DNA from: Acidobacteriota bacterium
GTDB lineage: Bacteria; Acidobacteriota; UBA6911; RPQK01; JADFOI01
DNA length: 49,286 bases
Reading direction: 5' to 3'
NCBI GenBank assembly: GCA_022562935.1
Contig: JADFOI010000007.1
Location: 1-49,286, forward strand
Shown here piece by piece: positions 1-8,862 of this stretch. Positions within the stretch are counted from its first letter, which is position 1. Each line of letters opens with the position of its first letter. A model generated the notes under the pieces. The model made no database searches and was not told the origin of the DNA. It saw only the letters and a list, made by a program, of their open reading frames with translations. Position numbers and translations under genes: made by a program.

Positions 1-70
1 TCTGAAATGAGGGTGGCTCTTGAGCCAGTAGCAGAGGACAACACAGAAAAAGCCAGGCCAGGCGAGGCAT
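1..70 (-). CDS. N-terminus of an exported protein, cut by the window edge
   Basis: On the minus strand an ATG at 70 opens a frame that runs off the left edge. The first residues are MPRLAWLFLCCPLLLAQEPP, a compact signal peptide with an Ala-Gln cleavage-like end; this style of N-terminus is common in acidobacterial exported proteins, including VWFA-related ones. A TATAAT box lies 6 nt upstream of the ATG and there is no Shine-Dalgarno, so the message would be leaderless. A second frame starting at the ATG at 120 is also open and hydrophobic, so the reading frame is not certain. The function cannot be told from 23 residues. Confidence 0.5.
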   Translation of the reverse strand, partial: MPRLAWLFLCCPLLLAQEPPSFQ

Positions 71-76
71 AACCCC

Positions 77-82
77 ATTATA
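77..82 (-). promoter_or_regulatory. -10 box TATAAT 6 nt before a start codon
   Basis: The minus strand reads TATTATAATGGGGTTATG. The TATAAT hexamer ends 6 nt before the ATG at 70, which puts the expected transcription start on or next to the A of the start codon. No good -35 box is seen at 16-18 nt spacing. Confidence 0.5.
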
Positions 83-120
83 ATACCCATCCCGTTTCTG
101 AGCGAGCCTGGATTTTTCAT

Positions 121-300
121 AGGCTGCCGTAGCGAAGTGGCTGGAAGCGCCGGCGGGAGTGCGTTGCGCCACGTCGCGACTGGGACCCCCGCAGGCGTAC
201 TCGTGCAGTACGCCGAGGAGATCGCGGGGGGCACCCGCTTGCGGGTCGCGCAGTCCGGTCGGATGATCCCGCCGCTGTAGCAGACCGTCTATGAATGGGC
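121..300. other. Hairpin-rich non-coding segment between gcvPB and the edge gene
   Basis: This gap of about 270 nt contains nested inverted repeats. GCGTACT (195-201) pairs with AGTACGC (207-213), inside CCCCCGC (186-192) pairing with GCGGGGG (224-230). A further hairpin, ACCCGC-TT-GCGGGT, lies at 233-246. The segment lacks a convincing ORF. It could be a structured RNA, a leader of the edge gene or an intergenic repeat. I do not recognise the family. Confidence 0.35.
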
Positions 301-341
301 CGGGCTAATGGGCATGAGCTGCTCGGGCGGGGGCGAAAGGA

Positions 342-1814
342 TTACGGTTCCCATCTGAGGATGGGGGAGCGGGCGGCACGAACTTCGTCCAGGCGGGTCA
401 GCTTGGCCGTGGCCGGAGCAGTGGTGAGCTTTTCCGGGTCTTCCTCGGCCTCATGGCTGATGGCAATCATGGCATCGATGAAAGCATCCAGTTCCTCTTT
501 GCTGTAGCTCTCGGTGGGCTCGATCATGAGCGCTCCCTGAACGATTAGAGGGAAGTAAGTGGTGGGGGGATGAAAGCCGTAATCGATGAGTCTTTTGGCG
601 ATGTCCAGTGTGGTCACCCCCTTTTTGTTTTGCCTCTTGTCCGAGAAGATGACCTCATGCAGGACCGGCGTGTCGTAGGGAAGATCGTAGTGCTCTTCCA
701 GCCGCCGCCGGATATAATTGGCGCTCAGGACGGCCATTTCGCTCAATTCCTTAAGACCTTCTCGGCCACAGCTCAAAATGTAGCAAAGGGCCCGCACCGC
801 CATCCCGAAATTGCCATGAAAACTGTGGACACGACCAATGCTTTCGGGATGGTCCGAATTGAACCGATACAGCTCGCCCTCCTGCTCTACCCGGGGCATG
901 GGTAAATAAGGGGCGAGATGTTGCTGACACACCACGGGCCCGCTGCCGGGACCTCCTCCGCCGTGAGGGGTGGAAAAGGTCTTGTGCAGATTCAGGTGAA
1001 GCACATCGATTCCCATCTCGCCGGGGCGAGCATAACCCATTAGGGCATTGAAATTGGCGCCGTCCATATAGATGAGGCCACCCTTCTGGTGGACAATCTG
1101 GGCGATCTCCTCGATATGGGTTTCAAAGATCCCCATGGTATTGGGGTTGGTCAGCATCAGACAGGCCACCTCCTCGCTCATCTTCTCGGCCAGTACCTTG
1201 ACGTCGATTCTGCCTTTCTCATCGGAAGGGATGGAGATGACCTCATATCCAGCCAAAACGGCGCTGGCCGGATTGGTTCCGTGGGCCGAATCGGGAATCA
1301 GGACGAATCTTCGAGGGCTCCCTTTCTGGGTAAGATAGGCGCGGATCATTAAGATACCGGTCAATTCCGCCTGTGCTCCTCCGGCCGGCTGCAGACTCAC
1401 CGCATCCATGGCGGTCAACTCCTTGAGGTACTCCTGGAGCCTGAAGAGAATTTCCAGGCAGCCCTGGCTTTGCTGTTCCTCTTGAAGGGGATGGGTCAAG
1501 GCGATACTGGGGATACGGGAGACTCGTTCGTTGAGCTTGGGATTGTACTTCATGGTGCAGGAGCCCAGCGGGTACATGCCCAGATCGATGTGGTAGTTCC
1601 AGGTGGAGAGTCGCGTGTAGTGGCGAATCAGTTCCACTTCGCTGACCTCGGGAAATCCCTGGACCTCAGTCCGCAGATATCTGGAGTCCAGGATTTCCTC
1701 TACCGGGACATCCTCAACGTCCAACTTGGGAAGGGTGTAGGCGGATTTACCGGGAGCTGATTTCTCGAAAATCAAGGGCTCGTTTAGATTAAAGGTGACT
1801 GAGGTTCGTGTCAT
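342..1814 (-). CDS. gcvPB: Glycine dehydrogenase (decarboxylating) subunit 2, P-protein beta half
   Basis: This is the C-terminal half of a split glycine cleavage P-protein. With GcvPA it decarboxylates glycine using PLP and passes the aminomethyl group to lipoyl-GcvH. The 490-residue length is normal for GcvPB. The PLP lysine is expected at K278 in LHLNLHKTFSTPHGGGG, followed by the glycine-rich loop; DSAHGTNPASA (about 175-185) is also typical. The start ATG overlaps the gcvPA stop as ATGA, so the two subunits are translationally coupled. It is the last gene of gcvH-gcvPA-gcvPB. gcvT is not here but about 9 kb away on the same strand. Confidence 0.96.
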   Translation of the reverse strand: MTRTSVTFNLNEPLIFEKSAPGKSAYTLPKLDVEDVPVEEILDSRYLRTEVQGFPEVSEVELIRHYTRLSTWNYHIDLGMYPLGSCTMKYNPKLNERVSRIPSIALTHPLQEEQQSQGCLEILFRLQEYLKELTAMDAVSLQPAGGAQAELTGILMIRAYLTQKGSPRRFVLIPDSAHGTNPASAVLAGYEVISIPSDEKGRIDVKVLAEKMSEEVACLMLTNPNTMGIFETHIEEIAQIVHQKGGLIYMDGANFNALMGYARPGEMGIDVLHLNLHKTFSTPHGGGGPGSGPVVCQQHLAPYLPMPRVEQEGELYRFNSDHPESIGRVHSFHGNFGMAVRALCYILSCGREGLKELSEMAVLSANYIRRRLEEHYDLPYDTPVLHEVIFSDKRQNKKGVTTLDIAKRLIDYGFHPPTTYFPLIVQGALMIEPTESYSKEELDAFIDAMIAISHEAEEDPEKLTTAPATAKLTRLDEVRAARSPILRWEP

Positions 1815-3154
1815 AGCGTCACCTTCAGGCTTGTAAGGACCTCCGCAAACCGCTGGATTTTTTCCAGACTGTTCTGCTCAGTCACGCAAACCAGCATCTG
1901 TTTGGACCGCTCAGGGAAATATCTTCCCAGAGGAAGACCTCCGATGATCCCCTCGTTCACCAGTTGTCGATTGATTTCAGCGGGATCCTCGGGGCAGTCC
2001 ACGACCATTTCATTGAAAGTAGCACCGGAAAAGACCAGGGAATCGCCCAACAGTTTCCGCAAATGAAAAGCCTTCTTGAGATTTTGCTCCGCCAGCTCTC
2101 GAATCCCCTGCTTACCCAAAACCGACAGGAAAACGGCGGCCATTAAGGCACACAAACCCTGATTGGTGCAAATATTGGAGGTCGCCTTCTGGCGCCGGAT
2201 GTGCTGCTCACGAGTGGCCAGCGTGAGGACGTAGCCCTGCCTCCCTTGGCTGTCGACGGTTTGACCCACTATTCGACCCGGCATCTGGCGCTTGTACTTG
2301 TCTTTGGTGGCAAAAAGTCCCAGATAGGGTCCTCCAAATCCCAGGGGGATGCCCAGGGATTGTCCTTCTCCCACTACGATGTCCGCTCCCAGCTCCCCTG
2401 GAGGCTTGAGGAGGCCCAGAGAAAGTGCTTCACTCACCACCACCACGGCCAAGGCGCCAACGCCTTGGCTCAGACCAATGGCCTGTTCCACATCATCCAG
2501 GACACCAAAAAAGTTGGGGGACTGGATCACCACGGCGGCATGATCTTCGCTCACGAGACGTTCCAGGGCTTCAATATCGACGCATCCCGATTCGGTAAAA
2601 GGGAGTTCCTGGAGTTGGATGTCCAGGTTGGCTGCATAGGTTTCCAAGACTCGCCGGTACTCTGGGTGTACGCTCTGGGCAACGAGGACCTTCTGCCGCC
2701 GGGTGGTGCGAACGGCCATGAGCACCCCTTCGGCCAGAGCGCTGCCCCCGTCATACAGGCTGGCGTTGGCAACCTCCATTCCCGTGAGCTGACAAATGAG
2801 TGTCTGAAATTCAAAGGTGGCCTGCAGTGTTCCCTGGCTGATCTCCGGCTGGTAAGGGGTGTAGCAGGTGTAAAACTCGGATCGGGAAATGACCGAGTCA
2901 ATCAGGGTGGGGATAAAGTGATTGTAGGCTCCCGCCCCCAGAAAATACTCGAAGTCTTCGGCGGAGGCGTTTTTCTTGCCCAGCGAACGGAAGTACTTGA
3001 GGATGTCCGTTTCTGAAGCGGCCTCCGGAATGTCCAGGGTTTTGCTGAACCGGAGATTCTCGGGAATGGTGGCGAATAGATCCTCCACTCGATCCACACC
3101 GATGGCCTTCAACATCAACTGTTTTTCCTCCGGCGTGATCGAAACGTAGCGCAT
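1811..3154 (-). CDS. gcvPA: Glycine dehydrogenase (decarboxylating) subunit 1, P-protein alpha half
   Basis: This is the N-terminal half of the split P-protein, 447 residues, the usual length. Recognisable stretches include FLGAGAYNHFIP near residue 70, YTPYQPEISQGTLQ near 97-110 and the downstream GxGQSLGIPLGFGGPYLG. It forms the heterotetramer with GcvPB. The ATG at 3154 lies 3 nt beyond the gcvH stop and the gene overlaps gcvPB by 4 nt, so gcvH-gcvPA-gcvPB form a tight operon. Two-subunit P-proteins are common in Firmicutes, Acidobacteria and archaea, in contrast to the single long GcvP of E. coli. Confidence 0.96.
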   Translation of the reverse strand: MRYVSITPEEKQLMLKAIGVDRVEDLFATIPENLRFSKTLDIPEAASETDILKYFRSLGKKNASAEDFEYFLGAGAYNHFIPTLIDSVISRSEFYTCYTPYQPEISQGTLQATFEFQTLICQLTGMEVANASLYDGGSALAEGVLMAVRTTRRQKVLVAQSVHPEYRRVLETYAANLDIQLQELPFTESGCVDIEALERLVSEDHAAVVIQSPNFFGVLDDVEQAIGLSQGVGALAVVVVSEALSLGLLKPPGELGADIVVGEGQSLGIPLGFGGPYLGLFATKDKYKRQMPGRIVGQTVDSQGRQGYVLTLATREQHIRRQKATSNICTNQGLCALMAAVFLSVLGKQGIRELAEQNLKKAFHLRKLLGDSLVFSGATFNEMVVDCPEDPAEINRQLVNEGIIGGLPLGRYFPERSKQMLVCVTEQNSLEKIQRFAEVLTSLKVTL

Positions 3155-3157
3155 GGA

Positions 3158-3550
3158 TTACCCCTGTGACTCTTCTTCGACGTATTTGGAATATTCCTGG
3201 GAAGACATGAGGGTCTCCAGGTCTGTCGGGTTTCCCAGACGGATACGAATGATCCACCCCTCGCCATAAGGGTCGTCGTTGATCTTCTCCGGGGCGTCCA
3301 GCAACGACTCGTTGGTCTCCACAACCTCTCCGGAGACCGGCATGTAAACCTCCGACACCGCCTTCACCGATTCCACGGAGCCAAAGGCCTCGTTCACCTT
3401 GAAGGTTGTTCCCACTTCCGGGAGGTCAGCGAACACCACGTCGCCCAATTCCTTTTGAGCGTGCTCGGTAATCCCAATGGTGGCAATGTCACTTTCCCTC
3501 TGGATCCACTCGTGTTCCTTGCTGTACAGGAGATCATCTGGTGCCTTCAT
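3158..3550 (-). CDS. gcvH: Glycine cleavage system H protein
   Basis: This is the lipoyl carrier protein that shuttles the aminomethyl and reduced lipoyl intermediates between P, T and L proteins. It has 130 residues, the family norm. The lipoyl lysine is K63 in SVESVKAVSEVYMPVSGEV. The N-terminus (YSKEHEWI) and the GITEHAQKELGDVVF motif are typical. It is the first gene of the gcvH-gcvPA-gcvPB operon, with an AAGGATGG-like ribosome site before the ATG. It diverges from the acetyltransferase at 3676, leaving 125 nt for both promoters. Confidence 0.97.
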   Translation of the reverse strand: MKAPDDLLYSKEHEWIQRESDIATIGITEHAQKELGDVVFADLPEVGTTFKVNEAFGSVESVKAVSEVYMPVSGEVVETNESLLDAPEKINDDPYGEGWIIRIRLGNPTDLETLMSSQEYSKYVEEESQG

Positions 3551-3661
3551 GTTTTTCCATCCTTCTCGGTATTCTTTAAAAAGATCACAAATCCGTCAGT
3601 TCTTTTATCCCAAGTCGAGAATTGAATCAAGCCGGTGCGCACGCTTCCCAGACCTCCGTGA

Positions 3662-3667
3662 TATATA
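3662..3667 (+). promoter_or_regulatory. -10-like box TATATA 8 nt before a start codon
   Basis: The plus strand reads TATATAGGGCGTGGATG. The box ends 8 nt before the ATG at 3676 and there is no Shine-Dalgarno between them, so the transcript may have a leader of only a couple of nucleotides. It is a weaker match than the TATAAT examples elsewhere in the window. Confidence 0.3.
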
Positions 3668-3675
3668 GGGCGTGG

Positions 3676-4125
3676 ATGAATGAGCCGCCAGAAATGAAGG
3701 TCGAGGAAGTGACGGAAGTCAGTACGGAACTGGTGGAAGCCTTTGCTCGTCTCACTCCGCAGCTGAGTCGTTCGTCGCCCCCTCCCGGAGAGCAGGAGCT
3801 GGAGCGGATTGTTCAATCGGATGCCACTCGATTGCTGGTTGCGAAGGTGGAGGGTGTCATCGTGGGTAGCCTGACTCTGGCTTTGTACTGGATTCCGACA
3901 GGTTTGCGTGCATGGATTGAGGATGTGGTGGTTGATGAGAGCGTTCGCGGGCAGGGAATTGGAGCAGCGCTGAATCAGGAAGCTTTGAAAGTGGCTCGAG
4001 ACCAAGGAGCCCGAACGGTGGATTTGACTTCTCGGCCCAGCCGGGAAGCAGCCAATCGTCTCTATCAGCGCTTGGGTTTCAAGCAACGAGAAACGAACGT
4101 CTACCGGTATTCGTTCGACCGCTAA
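3676..4125 (+). CDS. GNAT-family N-acetyltransferase
   Basis: This is a small GNAT acyltransferase using acetyl-CoA; the acceptor substrate cannot be told. From the ATG at 3676 it is 149 residues. The acetyl-CoA pyrophosphate-binding motif A reads VRGQGIGAAL, preceded by the strand IEDVVVDE, and the C-terminus ANRLYQRLGFKQRETNVYRY is the classical GNAT motif B. The frame is open back to 3622, but the later ATG is preferred because it follows a -10-like box and removes a tail unlike the family. It stands alone, divergent from gcvH and convergent with the lipoprotein gene downstream. Confidence 0.88.
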   Translation: MNEPPEMKVEEVTEVSTELVEAFARLTPQLSRSSPPPGEQELERIVQSDATRLLVAKVEGVIVGSLTLALYWIPTGLRAWIEDVVVDESVRGQGIGAALNQEALKVARDQGARTVDLTSRPSREAANRLYQRLGFKQRETNVYRYSFDR

Positions 4126-4275
4126 GTACTGGTGGTGTGATCACCGGCAATAGGAATGCCTGGTCCTTTGATGCCCTGGTGGAGGGCTCGCTTTTTGCAG
4201 ATACCCTGATTTTGGTTCTAGAAACTCTTGCTGCACTGCCCGCGAAGGAGTGAGCTTTCGGTTGACCGGATCCTG

Positions 4276-6450
4276 TTACTTCGCGAGAGGGTCGGGACGC
4301 AACTGGAAGTGCACGACCTTGCTGGTGGTCCCTTTACCGCCTTCCATGTGGAAAGGTCCTCGGGTGCTCACCGTGGACCACAACCCCTTACCCTTCCAGC
4401 CGGTGTTCGGATCATCGATCCGGCCATCCATCCATTTGGTGTAAAAGCCCAGCGGATAGGGCACGCGCATGATGACCCACTCCCCGTCCTTCAGGGCCAG
4501 CAGCCCTTCGGACCCATTGCCGGTGTTTATCGGGACGTTTCGGCCCAACCCCAAGGTGTCGAATTGATCCACCCAAGTGTAGTAGCTGGCCTCGGCGCTG
4601 CCTGAATCCTCCAGGCCTTTGAGTTGCGGTAGCGGCTCCGGATAGAGGGTCCAGCCTTCGGGACAGTGCTGCCCTGTAGCGGTTGGCCCATTGAGCGGCC
4701 CCGTGCACTTGCGGCGGTCGAAGCTGGCCATGTGCCCGCTGGCCAGGGGTGTCCAGACGACGCCGTTACGGTCGATGTCCATGCCCCTCGGAGAGTATCC
4801 TTGCACGGGCGCCTCGGGGTTGCCCCAGGGCAGCTCGTAGAGTTCCGTTAGGGCTGTGACCGGTGGATTCGGCCCCGGGTCCAGCCGCATGACCGCACCG
4901 GGGAAGCCTAACGTAGATCCCCAGATCGACCCGTCTACGGGGTTGAAGGCAACGCCGTAGTAGCGAGCGTTGATCCGCTTGTCCTTGGTGGGATCGAGCG
5001 GCTGGTCAGGCTCCACATACTCGTCCCTTTTGCCGTTGCCGTTGGTGTCTAAAATGAGCGGCGTCCAACCCTGCGACTTTTCCTCATCGCCAGTCTCGTC
5101 GAACATCTTCGTGTTCAACCAGCCGATGACCGGGCCACCACCGCTTGTCCATAGCGTGTGGTCGGCATCCTCTGCAAAGATCAGATGGTGGGTGCTGAAA
5201 CAAGTGCTAATGAGAGTGAACTGCTCGGTTTTAGGATCGTACATGGAGAGGTGGCGGCGGGCGGTTTCGACCGGGAATGCCTTCGCCGACGGATGGTCCG
5301 ACCCCTCCTTGCAGAAGTCCGGATTCTCACTGGGGCGAACGGTCGAGGTAAGCCAGACCCGGCCCTTGTGATCGAGCATCGGATTGTGGGCGTTGGCTCG
5401 ACTGGTCCAGATCGCTTCCTCCCCCCAGTACGGTGATGGCTGTAGCGGAGACCGCGCCGCAACCGGCGTGTCGGGATCGCGAACCGATAGTTTCACCTGG
5501 CTGGCCGTGTGACCCACCGGATCCAGGACGGGCATGTAATCCGCGCTGGCTTCGAGCGCTCCGTAGATCGGGCCATTGGCGTTGACGGTGGGATCCCGTT
5601 TGTCGGTGGAAGCCTCATCGTGGAGATAGGCCTTCGGGTCGGCCCAGTCCCACTGGGTGATGACGATGTTTCGCTCCAGGCCTTGGGGCCGCGGCGGTGC
5701 TGGCGGTAACTCCCCGGCGTTGATCCGCTCGGTCCAGTCGGCGAACATAGTCAAGGCTCGCTGCCGGCCCAGCCCGTTGAGTCCTCGAACCATATTGCTA
5801 CCCGCTTGTCCGGACTGGATACGCCGATCCCAGGCGGCTTCCAGGGAGTCGAATTCACCAAGCTCTACGGGAATTTCCCGCGTGGCCTTGTTGCCCAGTT
5901 GATGACAGGCCATGCAGCCACCTGACTTCAGGCTCCTGATCCATTGGGCCTGACTTGTCATGTTTGGCGAGATGCCATTGCCCTGGGGACCTGTGCCCGG
6001 AAACTCGTCCTTGTCCGGCACCTGGATCAGGGAGAGCCAGTAGCCGGCCGGGTAGTATTCTGCGGCGGCGCGCGGGTTTGGGGCCTCAACTGCGGTCAGG
6101 TTCACAATGTTGCCTGGCTCGGTTTGCACCTTAGGCGAATCCACCAGCCCGTAGCCGCGCACCCACACGTCGTAGTTCGCTGCCGGAAGATCGGGGACAA
6201 CATAGTGACCCTGATCGTCGGTGACCACGATCTTGACGAACTTGGTAGGCAGGTCAGTCGTTTCCGCGATGACCCAGACGCCTGCTTCCGGTCCCTCCTC
6301 GCTGGTGACCACTCCGCCCAGGTCGTCGTTGTCGATTTGGATCGCGTCATCGGTGAGTTGGCAGGCACTCATCGCGACTAGCCAGAGGGTCAACAACACA
6401 GCTGTGCTGGCCTCCAGAAGGCCTGTATACCTACCTCTTTTGGTCCTCAT
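4276..6450 (-). CDS. Lipoprotein with a CxxCH haem motif and a propeller-like C-terminal part
   Basis: This is a 724-residue exported protein. The N-terminal hydrophobic stretch ends in LVAMSAC (C30), a lipobox-like signal. Residues about 44-120 resemble a carboxypeptidase-regulatory (CarboxypepD_reg) beta-sandwich: DDQGHYVVPDLPAANYDVWV. A single CMACH motif at 179-183 could bind one c-type haem. The rest has repeats with WTS, GRVWLTST, GSIWGST and GVVWTP, as in beta-propellers of the streptogramin-lyase type. A role as a periplasmic, haem-containing propeller or quinoprotein-like enzyme is an inference. An AGGGGGG ribosome site lies upstream of the ATG. Its codons look more GC-rich than its neighbours, so transfer is possible. 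Confidence 0.7.
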   Translation of the reverse strand: MRTKRGRYTGLLEASTAVLLTLWLVAMSACQLTDDAIQIDNDDLGGVVTSEEGPEAGVWVIAETTDLPTKFVKIVVTDDQGHYVVPDLPAANYDVWVRGYGLVDSPKVQTEPGNIVNLTAVEAPNPRAAAEYYPAGYWLSLIQVPDKDEFPGTGPQGNGISPNMTSQAQWIRSLKSGGCMACHQLGNKATREIPVELGEFDSLEAAWDRRIQSGQAGSNMVRGLNGLGRQRALTMFADWTERINAGELPPAPPRPQGLERNIVITQWDWADPKAYLHDEASTDKRDPTVNANGPIYGALEASADYMPVLDPVGHTASQVKLSVRDPDTPVAARSPLQPSPYWGEEAIWTSRANAHNPMLDHKGRVWLTSTVRPSENPDFCKEGSDHPSAKAFPVETARRHLSMYDPKTEQFTLISTCFSTHHLIFAEDADHTLWTSGGGPVIGWLNTKMFDETGDEEKSQGWTPLILDTNGNGKRDEYVEPDQPLDPTKDKRINARYYGVAFNPVDGSIWGSTLGFPGAVMRLDPGPNPPVTALTELYELPWGNPEAPVQGYSPRGMDIDRNGVVWTPLASGHMASFDRRKCTGPLNGPTATGQHCPEGWTLYPEPLPQLKGLEDSGSAEASYYTWVDQFDTLGLGRNVPINTGNGSEGLLALKDGEWVIMRVPYPLGFYTKWMDGRIDDPNTGWKGKGLWSTVSTRGPFHMEGGKGTTSKVVHFQLRPDPLAK

Positions 6451-6706
6451 GAACGTCCCCCCTTCGAATTGTACAAAGGAATTTCTCCTAAATGATAAGC
6501 CTAGAGGGAGTGGAAAGCAATGCGACTCATCCCCTTCAGCAGCCGCGGGTGTAGTACCAGAGATTCGGGTACCCTTGGTTATCTACCGCCTTGAGCCAGC
6601 CCTTGGGTTGAACCCGGTTCGACTAAAGACGTTCTTGTTGTTGGGGAAATTCTTTGGTAGAAGTATGGAGCTTTTTACGGGCACTTAGAGGAGTTGAGGA
6701 TTCAAT

Positions 6707-8851
6707 TTGCAATTACTCATCCGGGCCAAACAAGCCTCCGTTGCTGTTCTTTTGATGAGTCCCCTTTTGGCACAGGAGGCCGATCCTCCTTCTGTACGGG
6801 CGGTCCGGATCGAACAGGAACCGGTTCTGGATGGCGTGCTCGATGAGTCGGTCTGGCAGGAAGCCTCACCGATTGGACAGTTTCGTCAACGCAACCCTCA
6901 AGAGGGATCCCCAGCCACGGAGCAGACCGAAGTGCGGATCCTTTACTCGAATAATGCCATTTTTTTCGGTGTCACCTGTTATGACTCGCAACCGGATCGG
7001 ATCATCGCCACCCAGCGGGCTCGGGACGCCGACCTGGAGTTTGACGATAGCTTCGCTATCCTACTGGATACCTTCCACAGCCATCGCAACGCCTTTTGGT
7101 TTGAGATGAATCCTCTGGGCGCTCGCTTTGATTCCTGGATTACGGATGAGGGGGCCCGAACCTCCCCCGAATGGGATGAACGCTGGGAGGTGGCTGTAGC
7201 CATTGGCGAAGAGGGCTGGGTGGCCGAGGTGCGCATTCCTTTCTCGGTTCTCCGCACCCCCGCGGCAGAGGAGCAGGTCTGGGGAGTCGATTTCCGAAGA
7301 AACATCAAACGAAAGAATGAGGAGGTGGCCTGGAGCAACTATCGGCGAGACTATAGTTTCGAGCAAGTGTCCCAGGCGGGTCACCTGGAGGGTCTGCGGC
7401 AGATTCCCAGAGGCTTTACCTACAGAATCAAACCTTACGTTCTTTTGGGTCTGAAACGAAGTCTTCCGGAGCTTGGCGGCGCCTCAACCCACAATGAGTC
7501 CGACATCGGACTGGAAGACTTCAAGGTTCGTCTCTCTCCCAACCTGACCCTGGATCTAACGGTGAATCCGGATTTTGCCGAAACCGAAGTGGACGATCCC
7601 CAGATCAACCTCACCCGTTTTCCCCTTTTTTTCCCCGAAAAGCGCGAGTTCTTTTTGGAGGATGCCGGGGTGTTTGATTTTGGCCCTGGAGGTGCTGTGC
7701 CGGAACTAAGGCTGTTTCATTCCCGACGGATCGGCCTGACCGACGATCGGGAGAAGGTTCCCATCCTCTTCGGGGGGCGTCTGACCGGGAAGGCGGGAAG
7801 ATTTGAACTGGGCCTTCTCAATACCCAGACCCAGGAATCTGGTCTAGAACCAAGACGTAACTACACAGTCGGTCGCGTCAAGCGAATCTTCGGGAGATCC
7901 TTCGTAGGCGGTATGGTGACCAATCTGCAGTCGGGTGGGAGCAGCGACTATAACCGAACGGCTGCCCTGGACTCGGAGCTTGTCTTCTTCGACCATCTCA
8001 GCGTTAACTCATTCCTTGTTCACTCCTGGAGTCCCGATGTGAATGAGGACACTTGGGCTTTCCGTCCTGCAAAGATCACCTGGGGAAGTGACTTTTTCAA
8101 CGCCAACGTCGAACATCAGACGATACAGCGAAAGTTTGAGGCGGAGATGGGCTTTGTGCCCCGAAGAGACATGAAGCAAACCCTTGGACAGGTCTCCATT
8201 CACCCCAGACCCGACTCCGAATGGATTCGAAGAACCACACTGGGTGCGTTCATCTCCTACATCAGCAATCAAGCCGGAGAATTGGAGACTCGAGACCAGC
8301 GGATGACATTCGGTGTCGAGTGGGAGAGTGGAGACCGTTCGATGGCGGATTTTGGTAAGAATCTGGAGAGCATTACCCAGCCCTTCCTTTTACGAGGGAA
8401 GCTGCTTATTCCTCCCGGTGTGTATCGAAACAACCAGTATGAGTACCGATTCAGGACTTTCAGAGGGAGACGCTTGTCAACCTTTTTGCGCATTCGGTGG
8501 GAGGAGTTCTGGGGGGGAGACCGCTTTGCCATAACCTTTAATCCCAACTTCCTTATCAGCGATCAATTGAGCGTCAGGATCGAGTATGACTTCGATGATA
8601 TTTCAGTTCCCCAGGGACAGCTCACCTCTCATCTCGTCAACAGTATTTTTCGGTATAACCTCAGCAACGAGTGGTTGACCACGACCACCCTTCAATATGA
8701 CAGTACTGAGGATCTTTACAATCTGAACGTTCGCCTGAATTACATCTACAGGCCCGGGGATGATGTGTTTCTGGTTTTCAACAGGACCAGCGACCAGGAG
8801 AGAACGGACTGGTCCGTGCTGCTGAAGGTGACCCATTCGTTCGATTTCTAA
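6707..8851 (+). CDS. DUF5916 outer-membrane protein with a carbohydrate-binding-like N-terminus
   Basis: This protein has 714 residues and an N-terminal signal peptide (VAVLLMSPLLAQEADPP). Residues about 30-210 read like a family-9 carbohydrate-binding module: LDGVLDESVWQEA, then VRILYSNNAIFFGVTCYD and FWFEMNPLGARFDSW. The remainder, with alternating aromatic strands and a C-terminus ending in VTHSFDF (terminal Phe), is the expected outer-membrane beta-barrel. DUF5916 proteins are frequent in Acidobacteria and Bacteroidetes; their substrate is unknown. The TTG start is supported by GAGTTGAGGA just upstream. It diverges from the lipoprotein gene across 256 nt in which I see nothing else certain. 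Confidence 0.82.
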   Translation: MQLLIRAKQASVAVLLMSPLLAQEADPPSVRAVRIEQEPVLDGVLDESVWQEASPIGQFRQRNPQEGSPATEQTEVRILYSNNAIFFGVTCYDSQPDRIIATQRARDADLEFDDSFAILLDTFHSHRNAFWFEMNPLGARFDSWITDEGARTSPEWDERWEVAVAIGEEGWVAEVRIPFSVLRTPAAEEQVWGVDFRRNIKRKNEEVAWSNYRRDYSFEQVSQAGHLEGLRQIPRGFTYRIKPYVLLGLKRSLPELGGASTHNESDIGLEDFKVRLSPNLTLDLTVNPDFAETEVDDPQINLTRFPLFFPEKREFFLEDAGVFDFGPGGAVPELRLFHSRRIGLTDDREKVPILFGGRLTGKAGRFELGLLNTQTQESGLEPRRNYTVGRVKRIFGRSFVGGMVTNLQSGGSSDYNRTAALDSELVFFDHLSVNSFLVHSWSPDVNEDTWAFRPAKITWGSDFFNANVEHQTIQRKFEAEMGFVPRRDMKQTLGQVSIHPRPDSEWIRRTTLGAFISYISNQAGELETRDQRMTFGVEWESGDRSMADFGKNLESITQPFLLRGKLLIPPGVYRNNQYEYRFRTFRGRRLSTFLRIRWEEFWGGDRFAITFNPNFLISDQLSVRIEYDFDDISVPQGQLTSHLVNSIFRYNLSNEWLTTTTLQYDSTEDLYNLNVRLNYIYRPGDDVFLVFNRTSDQERTDWSVLLKVTHSFDF

Positions 8852-8862
8852 TACCCGCTGGG

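Noticed and set aside
2201-3016. 271-codon open frame antisense to gcvPA
   Set aside because: It is a shadow of a conserved gene; composition rich in His/Gly/Gln and no start signal.
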